Shown here: positions 41,320-51,500 of the stretch, piece by piece
Position numbering within the stretch: the stretch's first letter is position 1
Layout of the letters: the number at the start of each line of letters is the position of its first letter
NCBI GenBank assembly: GCA_004014935.1
Contig: CP025321.1
Location: forward strand, 2,046,001 to 2,110,000
Length of the DNA stretch: 64,000 bases
Reading direction: 5' to 3'
Origin: Saccharomycopsis malanga
Lineage: Eukaryota; Ascomycota; Saccharomycetes; Ascoideales; Saccharomycopsidaceae
The notes under the pieces: generated by a model
What the model saw: the letters and a program-made list of their open reading frames with translations, nothing else
Database searches by the model: none
Told to the model about the DNA's origin: nothing
Translations under genes and position numbers: made by a program

Positions 41320-41609
41320 TTGCTATTGATGTTTACGTTTTCTGGTTTCATGTAGCTATTTTTTTATACTCTGGTGTTTTATTTGTTCCTTTTTTGCAGT
41401 TCCCGCAACTGCTTTATGTACATTAGTCTAATATAATGGGTTATCTTGTGTTAATAATGTTGGATATTGTAATAATAAAGCGTTGAATATCCTACAAAAA
41501 CAGTAAATATTTTGGGACTTTTTTTTGACAATTTCAAATGTGATACATCATAAAATGATCTCAAGTTGCATATTTAAGCTGGAATGCCCTTGATTTTTTC
41601 AATTCACCA
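41320..41609. other. H2B 3' flank and KAR5 promoter
   Basis: T-rich downstream of H2B. I looked for pheromone-response motifs (TGAAACA) before KAR5 and saw no convincing one. Confidence 0.4.
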
Positions 41610-42968
41610 ATGAATATCGTTGGTAACAAACTGTTCAGCATGAAGGTCAAACAAATATCTTGTTTGATAATAATCAGTGTGTACCAAAATTACTTGGTTT
41701 CTTGTTTTAGTTGGTTTCCTCAAAAAACAGCTAAAAACTCCATAGTACTCCACAGTGATACCAAACAAAATACATTCCAGATCTCTGAGGATGATGATAC
41801 TTTTTTTGATCAAATCATAGAAGCTCGAAGAAATAAATATGTTGATTTGATTGAAGAACAAGAATTGGACCTTGAACTGTTTGTTCAACTTGATCCAAGT
41901 ATCCAGATTTCCTGTTTAGCCAAAACTCTTCCGCCTGAAACATTACATCAATGCATTTATGACTACAATAATGTGGCTGATTCTACGAAAACTCGGTTGG
42001 CAACAGAATTAGCTGTTTGTCAGCTAAGAGCAAATAACATAGAAATACCACTGGCATGTATTGGTCTTTCTCAAGACGGCCGTTTAGACAAATGTCTTCA
42101 AAAACTATACGGAACACCCCAGCTCTGGACAACTTTTGATGCCTGTTACAAGTCCATCAGCTTTGGCTGTTTGCAAGAATCTTTCAAATATGAGTCTAGC
42201 AAAGTCGCCGAGTTGCACTTGAATCTCACACAGTACCAGAAAAATATTTACAAAGTTATGATGGACAATCTCAAAGATTATAACGCTTTCAAAGACAATG
42301 TTCTAGAAAAGGTGCTGAATCAGGTAGAAAACCAGTTATCCAAACAGTTTATTCAGTTTATGGAACACGCAAAACAAGTCAATGATATTCATTTACTGAA
42401 TATAATCAACAGACAAGAAACCAAGTTGGGAGAATTGTTTGAAAATTACGAATCTATAGTAACCTTCAACATTCAACAACTAGAGCGTTATTTTTTATCG
42501 AAAAAAGTGGAAATGTACAACACTTTTGAAATTAATAAAATGTTTTTAAATAACTCTGCTATCCAACTAAGAAACATTGTTGAAGAGTCTACTGAAAAAT
42601 TGTTAAACTCAACGGCAATTGTCGCTCAAAAGTTGAATCACTCTTTGAGTCAAGCAACCATGTTGGAAAACAAATTCAACACAACCATTGACTTGTTTTC
42701 ATTCAAACTTACAGTACTCGCCAGTTCACTATACACAAGGTTTACTTGGATAACAGACTTTTTGGCATATCTAGTCATAGCAAGTATCTTGGTTTACGCA
42801 ACTCTTTATTACATTCGTACTCAAGTATTTGAATGGTTGAAAGCAGAATCTACGCCTACTAGCAATCGAGTCTTGGTAAAACTCGGAAAGCTTTGTTTCT
42901 TTAACATTTTTGCTTATTTTCTTGGACGATCTATTGTTATTTGTTACTTGAATTTTATTAAACAGTAA
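41610..42968 (+). CDS. KAR5: Kar5/Tht1-family nuclear fusion (karyogamy) protein
   Basis: 452 residues (S. cerevisiae Kar5 504). Order: a short N-terminal hydrophobic segment (CLIIISVYQNYLVSC, about 18-32) as signal/anchor; the Cys-containing Tht1/Kar5/Brambleberry domain (about 125-215) with LATELAVCQLRANNIEIPLA, CLQKLYGTPQLWTTFDACYK and SISFGCLQE; a long coiled-coil stretch (about 220-380); and two C-terminal membrane helices (FLAYLVIASILVYATLYYI and FFNIFAYFLGRSIVICYL). The family acts in the nuclear-envelope lumen during mating, in fusion of the two envelopes. Sequence conservation is low outside the Cys domain, so the assignment rests on that domain and the topology. Confidence 0.8.
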   Translation: MNIVGNKLFSMKVKQISCLIIISVYQNYLVSCFSWFPQKTAKNSIVLHSDTKQNTFQISEDDDTFFDQIIEARRNKYVDLIEEQELDLELFVQLDPSIQISCLAKTLPPETLHQCIYDYNNVADSTKTRLATELAVCQLRANNIEIPLACIGLSQDGRLDKCLQKLYGTPQLWTTFDACYKSISFGCLQESFKYESSKVAELHLNLTQYQKNIYKVMMDNLKDYNAFKDNVLEKVLNQVENQLSKQFIQFMEHAKQVNDIHLLNIINRQETKLGELFENYESIVTFNIQQLERYFLSKKVEMYNTFEINKMFLNNSAIQLRNIVEESTEKLLNSTAIVAQKLNHSLSQATMLENKFNTTIDLFSFKLTVLASSLYTRFTWITDFLAYLVIASILVYATLYYIRTQVFEWLKAESTPTSNRVLVKLGKLCFFNIFAYFLGRSIVICYLNFIKQ

Positions 42969-44037
42969 TAATAACTGTGTTTAGAAAAAGAGGTATTTTA
43001 TCATTTATAATCTATCATTGTATTGAATAATCGGTTTACTTTGTTTCCGATAAAGCCACTATTAAAGGCACTATTATAGAGTTTAAGTTTGTTTTTTTCT
43101 TACAACATGTCAAATAAACAACTGCAATTGTATAAACATCTGAAAGGCAAAGCTACAGCTAAATAAAAAATATAGAAAATTTTTCACTACCACATTATAG
43201 CTCTAGTTGATACAAAGGCAATAATGGACAATTATTGGGTATATATATAAAGAAACTTGACCTATACAGGTTTCCAGAACTTTAATGGAGAGTGGAAACA
43301 TCACGTTCAAAACAAAAAATTTATTCTATGTAACATTTTGAAGATTTAATGTTCTTTACTGTTTTAATTTTATGTTAAGCTCCAGCATGTAACATGTGTA
43401 TACGCAAGGATTGATTATTATTCTAACGCTACAATGACTAGTGAAGGAAGGCTATTATTTTCAAGATTTGTATTTCCTCATATTTACTTCCTCATTCAGT
43501 ATTACCAGTTTAATTCTATCTAAATATTGCATTCTCTTTTGCTATTAGGCCTCAATCCACACTCTCTGTTCCATACTTATTAGTACAATATTTTTTAAAC
43601 ATATTAGCATATTTTAACATATTTTAACATAACCCATCATATACCATCATATCCCATTATACTTTATCATATTAATCTCATATAGCTCAACGATATATAA
43701 CATTCATGGAAAATTAAAAATGCAATATCCTTGCTGAAATGTTGTCGACAAACAATACACACTGTTCAAAATTGACTAATTAACTTATTAAGCGGAATAT
43801 TTAAACGGCTATATAACAGATGGAAACCAAATCAAAAGGATAAAAATGTAAGAGTGATATTGACAGATATAAAAGGCCATTGTAAATAAAATGATATGCT
43901 AAAACAACAGCTTAACCATTATATGGCCCGAAAACAAATTTTATGACTTCGGTTCCATAAAATTAAATGGTCCAGCAAGCTCTGTCTGAACCGTATAAAT
44001 ATACATATATGTACAGATAGGGCTTATTAAGGCAAAT
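42969..44037. other. KAR5-PET20 intergenic region
   Basis: About 1.07 kb of AT-rich DNA between convergent genes. It contains only a short CATATTTTAA/CATATACCAT near-repeat (43600-43680). No gene, tRNA or SINE copy seen. Confidence 0.5.
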
Positions 44038-44799
44038 CTATTCACCGTTTTCGGTATTTTTCTTCTCTTTTACTTTGCGAAGCAATCTTCTCAACTCCAA
44101 TTTTTTGTCTTCATTTTCTTTGAGGGTTTGCATAAATTTGCTGGAATTTCTTTTCCTACCTTTGGTTGATAATGGCGCGCTCTTAGTTTGCAACTTGGTT
44201 TTAGGCAGTGATGCTTGATTATACTTCTTCATTGCCTCCTGAAAGTCCTGGTCGAGTTCCTGGTCAAACGGTTTGATTTTCGCCAAAACAGCCGGCGGCA
44301 CGTTTTCCCATTCAGGACGATACTCCGTTCCGGCCGCTGAATACGACAACGGGCTAAGTGTTTTCTGTATTACGACCTGACTGGTTTTCTCCGGCTGAAG
44401 AGCCTTTCTGTACTTTAAAAACAAAGGACGATATCCACTAAAAAGCATCTGAAGACGAAGTTCTCTTTGCGAATACGACGCCAACTTGGGTGCTTTCGGA
44501 AGCCACGAATAGTCTGCCTTTATAGCGCCTTGATGGCGCTTGTCCGAATTTACTCTTTTCTGAATCTCCTTTCCTTCTTTCTGTTTGGCAGCGCCTTTTC
44601 CAGCCTTCTCTGCTGTCTGGTGTTTACTGCTATCAGCTTTCTTAGTGGCATTTTTGCCACCCGTCGTCTTGGATGAAGCGGGAGTCTTTTTTTCCTGTGA
44701 ATTGCTATTGGGTCTCGATGTTGATGAGTATCTGACAAACTGCTTGCGCCCAGCGCTGCTCATTTGTCTTGCCAATACTCGACTTTCTATCTTAAACAT
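44038..44799 (-). CDS. Pet20-family mitochondrial protein
   Basis: I start this at the ATG at 44799 (MFKIESRVLARQMSSAGRKQ), giving 253 residues. This N-terminus is a good mitochondrial presequence (Arg/Ser-rich, no acids after the first few residues). The frame is open to an ATG at 44970, but the Reb1-like site at 44933-44945 would then lie inside the coding sequence. Its spacing to the 44799 ATG equals the spacing of the same 13-mer to the NAB2 ATG. After a Lys/Ser linker comes the Pet20/Sue1 signature YSWLPKAPKLASYSQRELRL then QMLFSGYRPLFLKY. Members are needed for respiratory growth or for degradation of unstable cytochrome c; which role applies here is unclear. The C-terminus is basic. 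Confidence 0.75.
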   Translation of the reverse strand: MFKIESRVLARQMSSAGRKQFVRYSSTSRPNSNSQEKKTPASSKTTGGKNATKKADSSKHQTAEKAGKGAAKQKEGKEIQKRVNSDKRHQGAIKADYSWLPKAPKLASYSQRELRLQMLFSGYRPLFLKYRKALQPEKTSQVVIQKTLSPLSYSAAGTEYRPEWENVPPAVLAKIKPFDQELDQDFQEAMKKYNQASLPKTKLQTKSAPLSTKGRKRNSSKFMQTLKENEDKKLELRRLLRKVKEKKNTENGE

Positions 44800-44932
44800 T
44801 CTTTTACCAGCTAAAACGTCTAAATCTGTTGATAACGCCCCTTTATTAATCAATCTAGAGATGCCTTTTTTTAGCGCCGATATTATACAAGGATTTCTCT
44901 CTCTCTTAGGAGAAAATAAGGAGAAAAAAAAT

Positions 44933-44945
44933 ATGTTACCCGGCC
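44933..44945 (-). promoter_or_regulatory. Reb1-like site upstream of the Pet20-family gene
   Basis: On the minus strand GGCCGGGTAACAT, identical over 13 bp to the site at 444-456 before NAB2. It contains the Reb1 core CGGGTAA and lies about 140 bp upstream of the ATG at 44799. Confidence 0.55.
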
Positions 44946-45257
44946 ACATGATACTTGCGTTGGAATACATGAGGGGGCAGGGTGTTGCATGAAGGTTTCT
45001 TTACTGCTAAGATGGAAAGGTGTTATGTTATAAAACTCCTTGATATAAATCAGAGAGTTTTTTTTTGTTTATTTGATTGAATTATTTTTTCAACCATTAG
45101 AATGTGAGGATTAAGTTTTGATTGAATTATATTTTCTGGAAAGTAATGTAGGACAATGAACAATAGGAAGCGGGTACGACTAGGGATTTACCGACTGGTA
45201 AATGAAGCTATTAAGAATTAATAAACTGAAATAAACAAAGAAATTGTAAACAGTAAA

Positions 45258-45475
45258 AAGGTAGAAAAAAAGACCTGGCAGAATAATTTAGCAAATAGTG
45301 CACTCGAAAAGGAGAAAAAAAGACCTATGCCAATAGATGCTCACTTTACAATTAAGCGACAAGTTTATGGAGTTTTTTGGATTTTCCCCCCTGATTTTAC
45401 CAAGTCCCTATAGACATGGCAGATATATACGAAACTGGTTTTTACAAGACTCGTAATATAAGATGTTATTTATAA
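45258..45475 (+). mobile_element. SINE1 copy, diverged, shortened internally
   Basis: Two adjacent head-like pieces (AAAAAAAGACCTGGCAGAAT; GTGCACTCGAAAAGGAGAAA then AAAAGACCTATGCC), then TTTTACCAAGTCCCTATAGA and a diverged 3' end (GAAACTGGTTTTTACAAGAC, then GTAATATAAGATG). No B box remains. Confidence 0.65.
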
Positions 45476-45593
45476 TGTGATGATAATAGTTTATAATGTA
45501 GTGATTATAATTTTATAAATGATTCTATAATATGATGACTAAAATTTTATAAATGATTCTATGATATGATGACAGTAATTCCACAACTCCAAT

Positions 45594-47048
45594 CTATGGC
45601 AATAAGGATTCGCTATAACTACCTGGCAAAACAACTCTGTCAAGATGTTGTGGCATGTCACGAGGGAGCGTATTAGGGTCCAAATCAATAGTAGACTTGC
45701 TAGCGGTATTATGGAAAGCTTTTATGAGCTGGGCGACTGGTTCAGTGTACCATTGATCGCTGTCCTGTTGGAACCAGCATACGTGGCCGCCTGTATTGGT
45801 GGTGAGCATGTGCAAGTATGGGTTTTGTTTGACCTGAAGCGAGGGCACGTAAGGGCCTACAATAGGGTCATCTAAAGAGCTGATCAACAACAAGGGAACT
45901 CTGACACGATGAAGTCTGCTAGCCGAGGAAGCGAATCGGTAGTATTCCTCATGGTTGTTGAAACCAAACATTTTACTTGTGAAAGCGTTATCGAATTGGT
46001 GTAGATATTTGATTTGTTGGCGGACTTCTGTAGCCTTTTCGGGATAGCACACGTCATGGAGTAGTTGTGTGTCGATATACGTGTCGTTTTTCAACTGGCT
46101 ATAGTTATTTTTCATGAGTCTGCAAAGTGATTTTGTCATTGCAGGAGAATAGATGTGGTGTCCAATGAAAGACAGGCTTAGAAAGAGAGATGATTGGTAC
46201 AAATCCCAGGGGGCAGAAACCGCAATTGCAAGCTTCAAGTTTTGCAACAGACAAGCTTTGGAAAACGATTCTTGAGCTAGATAGTTTGATAAAACACTGG
46301 CTCCCAACGAGAACCCAACCAAGTATATTTCTTTATCCTTGTTCTGTTTCAAGATTTGTTCGTTGACCAAGTATCGCACGTCATCTGTCCAGATGCCATT
46401 ATACAACCGAGGGGTTTTGATAACACAGCGTGAGCACCCACGGGAATTCAATACCATGATATCAAACGTGTTGTCGTTGACATTAATCAATTGTCGAATC
46501 AACAACTTGACATAACTTTCCTGGGAGCCGCCTGACAATCCGTGTAAGAAAAGAATTAGCGGTTTTTTGCTCTTAAAAACCATATCGACGTCTTTTACAG
46601 AATCTTTGCTAAACCGGGTTCGACTAGCCATGGGAAACTCCTCCACTTCGCCATGTTCATTTAGCACAAGCTTCCCAATGTCCTCCTCTTTTGAATATAA
46701 ACTGTCCAAGGACACGTCTTCTCCTGACAATTCTTTTTTGGTCAACTCCACATCAACATAATCCAAGGCCCCACGGCCACGGTCTGGATACGTAATATGC
46801 GATCTCCTGTAATGGATGGGGATCTTGCTATTGTCCACGTATTGCGAATAGGCAGTCTGCAAATGGCCATTGAATAAAAAAGGATGGAGATGCACTCTGG
46901 CATTCTCACGAAACTTTGGACAATGCTGCTCAATAAGCTCTTTGATTGTAAAGCTGCTTTCTAGCTTGTTTGCATCCAGAGTAAACTTGATAGCATGGTC
47001 AGCAGTATGATGCTGAACTTTTGGGAAAATGTCAAAAAATCCAAACAT
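45594..47048 (-). CDS. Alpha/beta hydrolase of the Eht1/Eeb1/YMR210W family
   Basis: 484 residues, ATG at 47048. The fungal medium-chain ethyl-ester synthase/esterase and monoacylglycerol-lipase group has the pattern seen here: HPFLFNGHLQTAY near 55, the oxyanion segment LFLHGLSGGSQESYV (about 170), nucleophile elbow GFSLGAS with Ser about 246, Asp in SSLDDPIVGPYVPS (about 393) and His in TNTGGHVCWFQ (about 422). The catalytic triad is complete. RGCSRCVIKTPRLYNGIWTD is a conserved family block. No signal peptide. Members form or hydrolyse fatty-acid esters at lipid droplets and membranes. S. cerevisiae has three paralogues and I cannot tell which is orthologous. The promoter is the tandem-repeat region at 47154-48345. 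Confidence 0.88.
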   Translation of the reverse strand: MFGFFDIFPKVQHHTADHAIKFTLDANKLESSFTIKELIEQHCPKFRENARVHLHPFLFNGHLQTAYSQYVDNSKIPIHYRRSHITYPDRGRGALDYVDVELTKKELSGEDVSLDSLYSKEEDIGKLVLNEHGEVEEFPMASRTRFSKDSVKDVDMVFKSKKPLILFLHGLSGGSQESYVKLLIRQLINVNDNTFDIMVLNSRGCSRCVIKTPRLYNGIWTDDVRYLVNEQILKQNKDKEIYLVGFSLGASVLSNYLAQESFSKACLLQNLKLAIAVSAPWDLYQSSLFLSLSFIGHHIYSPAMTKSLCRLMKNNYSQLKNDTYIDTQLLHDVCYPEKATEVRQQIKYLHQFDNAFTSKMFGFNNHEEYYRFASSASRLHRVRVPLLLISSLDDPIVGPYVPSLQVKQNPYLHMLTTNTGGHVCWFQQDSDQWYTEPVAQLIKAFHNTASKSTIDLDPNTLPRDMPQHLDRVVLPGSYSESLLP

Positions 47049-47153
47049 TATACTGAATTGTAATTAATAGGGAATGTTTAAGATTTTGGTATTTGATTAT
47101 TATCGAGCTGATAGTTTTCGGAACCAATCAACACCTTTTAGTAGTTGATCGCA

Positions 47154-47575
47154 AATTAATCAATTGAATTTTTATACTTATTAGCAATAAATTGATCAGT
47201 TGAATTTTACTTATCAACAATAAATTGATCAATTGAATTTTTATACTTATCAACAATGAAGTGATCAGTTGAATTTTTATACTTATTAACAATAAATTAA
47301 TTGATTAAATTTTTATACTTATCAACAATAAATTGATCAGTTGAATTTTTATACTTATTAACAATAAATTGATTGATTGAACTTTTATACTTATCAACAA
47401 TAAATTGATCAGTTGAATTTTTATACTTGTCAACAATATATTAATCAATTGATTTTTATACTTGTCAATAATAAATTGATCAGTTGAATTTTTATACTTA
47501 TTAACAATAAATTAATTGATTGAATTTTTATACTTATCAACAATAATATAATCAATTGGATTTTATAATTATCAA
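47154..47575. repeat. 36-bp AT-rich tandem array
   Basis: About 11-12 units of TTGAATTTTTATACTTATCA then ACAATAAATTGATCAG. Each unit carries the palindrome TTGATCAA/TGATCAGTTGA. It begins about 105 bp upstream of the esterase ATG. Confidence 0.93.
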
Positions 47576-47589
47576 CTATAATCAGCAAA

Positions 47590-48345
47590 ATTGCACTCAC
47601 TTTTTAAATATGGTAAAACCTGTTTATTATCAAGTAAAACCGCACTTTCACTTGATAAATATAGTAAAAATTTTTAATTATTAACCGAAATCACACTCTC
47701 GCTTCTTAAATATGGTAAAGACTTTTAATTTCAAGTAAATCACACTTTTGCTTCTTAAATATGGTAAAAACTTTTGATTTTCAAGTAAAATCACACTTTT
47801 GCTTATTGAATACGATCAAGAGTTGTAATTATTAGCGGAAAAATTCCTGTCTTGTAAATACAGTAAAACCTTTTAATTATCAGGTAAAATTGCACTTTCA
47901 CTTGTTAAGCAAGAATCACACTTTCGCTTAATAAATATAGTGAAAAATTCCGATTACCAAGAAAAATCACACTTTTACGTATTAAATATGATCAAGAATT
48001 TTAATTATTAAGCGAATTCACCTCTTTCACTTAATAAATATAGTAAAAACTAGCAAATATTAAGAAAAATCACACTTTCACTTAATAAATATAGTAAAAA
48101 CCATAAATATGGTAAAAACTACCAATTATTGAGAAAAACCACACTTTTACGTATTAAATATGACCAAGAGTTTTAATTATTGAATTCACCTCTTTCGCTC
48201 AATAAATACGAGCAAAACTTCAAATTTTTAAGCAAATTCACCTCTTTCGCTCAATAAATACGAGCAAAACTGCCAATTATTACGCAAAATCACACTTCCA
48301 CCACTCACCAAATACAATCAAACCTTCTAATTATTAACCAAATTA
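47590..48345. repeat. Second AT-rich tandem array, about 50-60 bp units
   Basis: Roughly a dozen diverged units of the type AAATCACACTTTCGCTTAAT, then AAATATAGTAAAAACTTTTA, ATTATTAAGC. It adjoins the 36-bp array and ends about 180 bp before the REV3 ATG. The two arrays fill almost the entire divergent promoter of the esterase gene and REV3. Confidence 0.9.
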
Positions 48346-48524
48346 ATCACTCACACTCACTAACATTCGACCAATCAATTAGCCAAATCCTCGGGCCGAA
48401 TTATGAGCCCTGGTCCGATGAGTTGAATATTTTCAACATGGCAACTACAAGTTTCCACATATATATATATATATATATATCTATAAAAGTTGATGTAAAA
48501 GCGAGATATTGTAATAATGTTGCT

Positions 48525-51500
48525 ATGGACAGTGAAACTACGGCCAGCTCTGTTGATGACGAATATTTAAAAGTTCAGATCAACTCGATAGATTCATATC
48601 AAGCGAATCCGAATGTTCTAGACCAAGGGCCAGATGCAGCTTCTGGATATGACAAGGTGAGTGTCTTACGCGTGTTTGGGCTGATTCCCACAGGACATAC
48701 GGTATGTGTGCATGTGCATGGCGTTTTGCCGTACTTTTTTGTCGAGTTGCAGTATGGAAATACGATATTTAAGGATCTGGACGATATCCAGAGTTTTGCC
48801 CGTAATTTACATGCCAAGCTTGAACAGATGACGAGGCTATCGTTCAAGCGCAAGCAGTTGAGCGCGGACGACTATGTAGACGTAGAAAACGCCCAATTTG
48901 ACATGGAGACCAGGAAACCAGGGACCGGCAAGTATCGCTACATTGCCAACGTACAGCCATGCAAAGCAGTGTCTTTCTATGGTTACCATGTAGGCTACAG
49001 TGTATTTTTCCGGATTGCATATCTCGGGCCGGCTTACAAGAAGCGGATCATGGAGGTTTTGCTGTCCCACGAAATGCCGTACAAATTCAAGGTTTACGAG
49101 GCTCATGTGCCTCTCGGCCTACAATTCATGGCCGATTTCAACTTGTATGGCTGCGGATGGCTTCTTCTCCGCAAATGTCTCTTCAGGGCGCCGGTTTTCA
49201 ATACAAATGACGAGTTTTACCTGATGAAATTGAACGACGACGTCCTTGGCTACACCAACCGCTTTATTACCCGTAGCAACGTGCTGCACTGCACCAGAGC
49301 TGTGCCTAAAGGCATGGAAAACGCTGCTTTTCTGCGTATCAGCTGCACTTTCCTAGAAATAGACGTTGCTGCACTGTGGATAGCCAACCGTGATTCTATC
49401 CAGATCCAGAACTTGCATCATGATTTTGTTGAGAAAACCGCCCCGGATCCCGCTCATTCGGACTTCCGATACATCACCAGCACCAAAGAATTACGCAGGG
49501 ACGACCGGTTCCACAGAAAATCCCGGAACATTGCTGATTACCGGCCCAAACAGCTATTCCGCAGGCCTGTCACCCCCGATCTTGTGCAATGGGCCGATCT
49601 GAATCAACTCAATGACTTGTTCAAGTACTGTGTTGCCTCGGCCCGTGCCAAATTGCTTGGAAACCGCAAAGACTATTCAAATTACATTCAAACACCTCCA
49701 TTTATTCTGGATCTCCCACTGCCTTTTGAATTGATACTGGCAAACTTCATAGAGGCCAGTCTAGACCAATGCAGCGCAATGCAGCCGCAGCCGCAAGCGC
49801 AACCACAGGCGCAGGCGCCGGAACTGGATTACGCTGCAGATTTAGACAGTGAACCGTCCGAACAAGTTTTTGACAAAAAACAGGTCCAAACCAGTCTCTA
49901 TGAAACCCTAGATGATCTCGACAAACCCGAATTGACATGTCCTGAAAAAAAAACCGTCTTCCAACGTCATCGAAAACGTTTCCCTTGACAATATGAGCTT
50001 CAGCTTCCAGGAGCCGGTTCGTAAACGGCCACGGACCTCGTTGCCAAAGACGAGGCTCCTGGCGGCGGCGGCGGCGGCAGCGGCGGTGCGAGCGCCCCCA
50101 CCTCCGCGGTTGCATGACATTGCGCGCGCAGTCGCCGACAGAATTGTGCCTCAACATGCATATCCGGATCCGCACTACGGTAAGGCGGTGGATGTCCCAG
50201 CGAATGCTTTTATCCACAACAACAAGCGATATACGTTGAGTTCGAGTGATCCGAGGTCGTTGGCTGGTTTGCAGTTCAAGGGTGTTGCCATTTCCACAAG
50301 CATTGGGCGGCACAATGACAAGTATTACGAGCTGTCGATGATTAGTGTGAATGACAAGATTATACTTGGGGAGTATGTTTCGCAGCAAACAAAGGTGTAC
50401 AGGTATGTTCGGAGCAAGCCACTGTATTGTGCAGTGCAGGGCTGGTTGAAAGAGCAGGATGCGGAGAAGCAGAAACAGCAGGAAAGGAAGCGGAAGATGT
50501 ATGAGTCGCAGATTGAGTTTCATACGCCGAAAATGACGCAATATAAGCGTGAGTCGACACCGGCGAAGAAACGGCGACCGGATGGGTATAATAATGTGTC
50601 AGTGTTGGCTATTGAGACGCATATCAGCACGGAACATGACTTGGCAGCGGATCCGGCGCGGGACGCGGTGAGTGCGATATTCTGGAAGATTGATGCAGTT
50701 TCAGTAGAGTTGGACATTGTTGAGCAAGGGATTTTGTTGTTGGGTGGGACGGGCCACGGTCTGCGGAGATATGCGGGACTTACGGACGTAGCAATGGAAG
50801 TGTTTGATGACGAGTTGACAATGATCAAAGAGTTGGTGTCGCTCGTAAAGTTGTTTGATCCAGACGTGTTGGCAGCATACGAGATGCATCTGTCAGCATG
50901 GGGATACGTGATTGACCGGTGCCGCAGCAAGTTCCAGTACGATGTGGGCAAGGATTTGGCACGTGTAGACATGTATCAGAACAACAAGGCCCGGGATATG
51001 TATGGATTCACGCATGGGACAGCAATGGCGATCACAGGACGCCATATGGTGAACATCTGGCGGCTTGTCAGCAAGGAGATTGCATTGACAAGCTACACGC
51101 TTGAAAACGTAGTCCACGCAGTCTGCAAGGAACGCATTCCTCACTATTCGTTGGACCGTCTATCGGACATGTTCCGGCAGCACACGCCCGGCGAAATGGC
51201 CCTATTGCTAAACTACTATGTAAACCGTGTAGGCTACAGCCTCCGGGTGTTGGACAAGCTTGATATTATGTTCAAGACCGTGGAGCAGGCGAGATTGGGA
51301 GGCATCGACTTTTACTCAGTGTTCTACCGAGGCCTGCAGTACAAAGTAGAGTCGTTTCTCCTCCGGATCTGCAAGGCACAGCACTTTTTATTGTTGTCGC
51401 CAAGCAAAAAAGACGTGCGTAAGCAGAAACCGTTGCAATGCATCCCTTTGGTCATGGAACCGAGCTCAGGGTTCTACAAGAGCCCCTTGGTGGTCCTTGA

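Noticed and set aside
47154-48345. CRISPR-like array
   Set aside because: Units are contiguous, AT-rich and diverging, without unique spacers, and the host is a eukaryote.
48423-48524. Longer REV3 N-terminus
   Set aside because: It would translate a TA dinucleotide run (HIYIYIYI); the ATG at 48525 begins the part that resembles Rev3.
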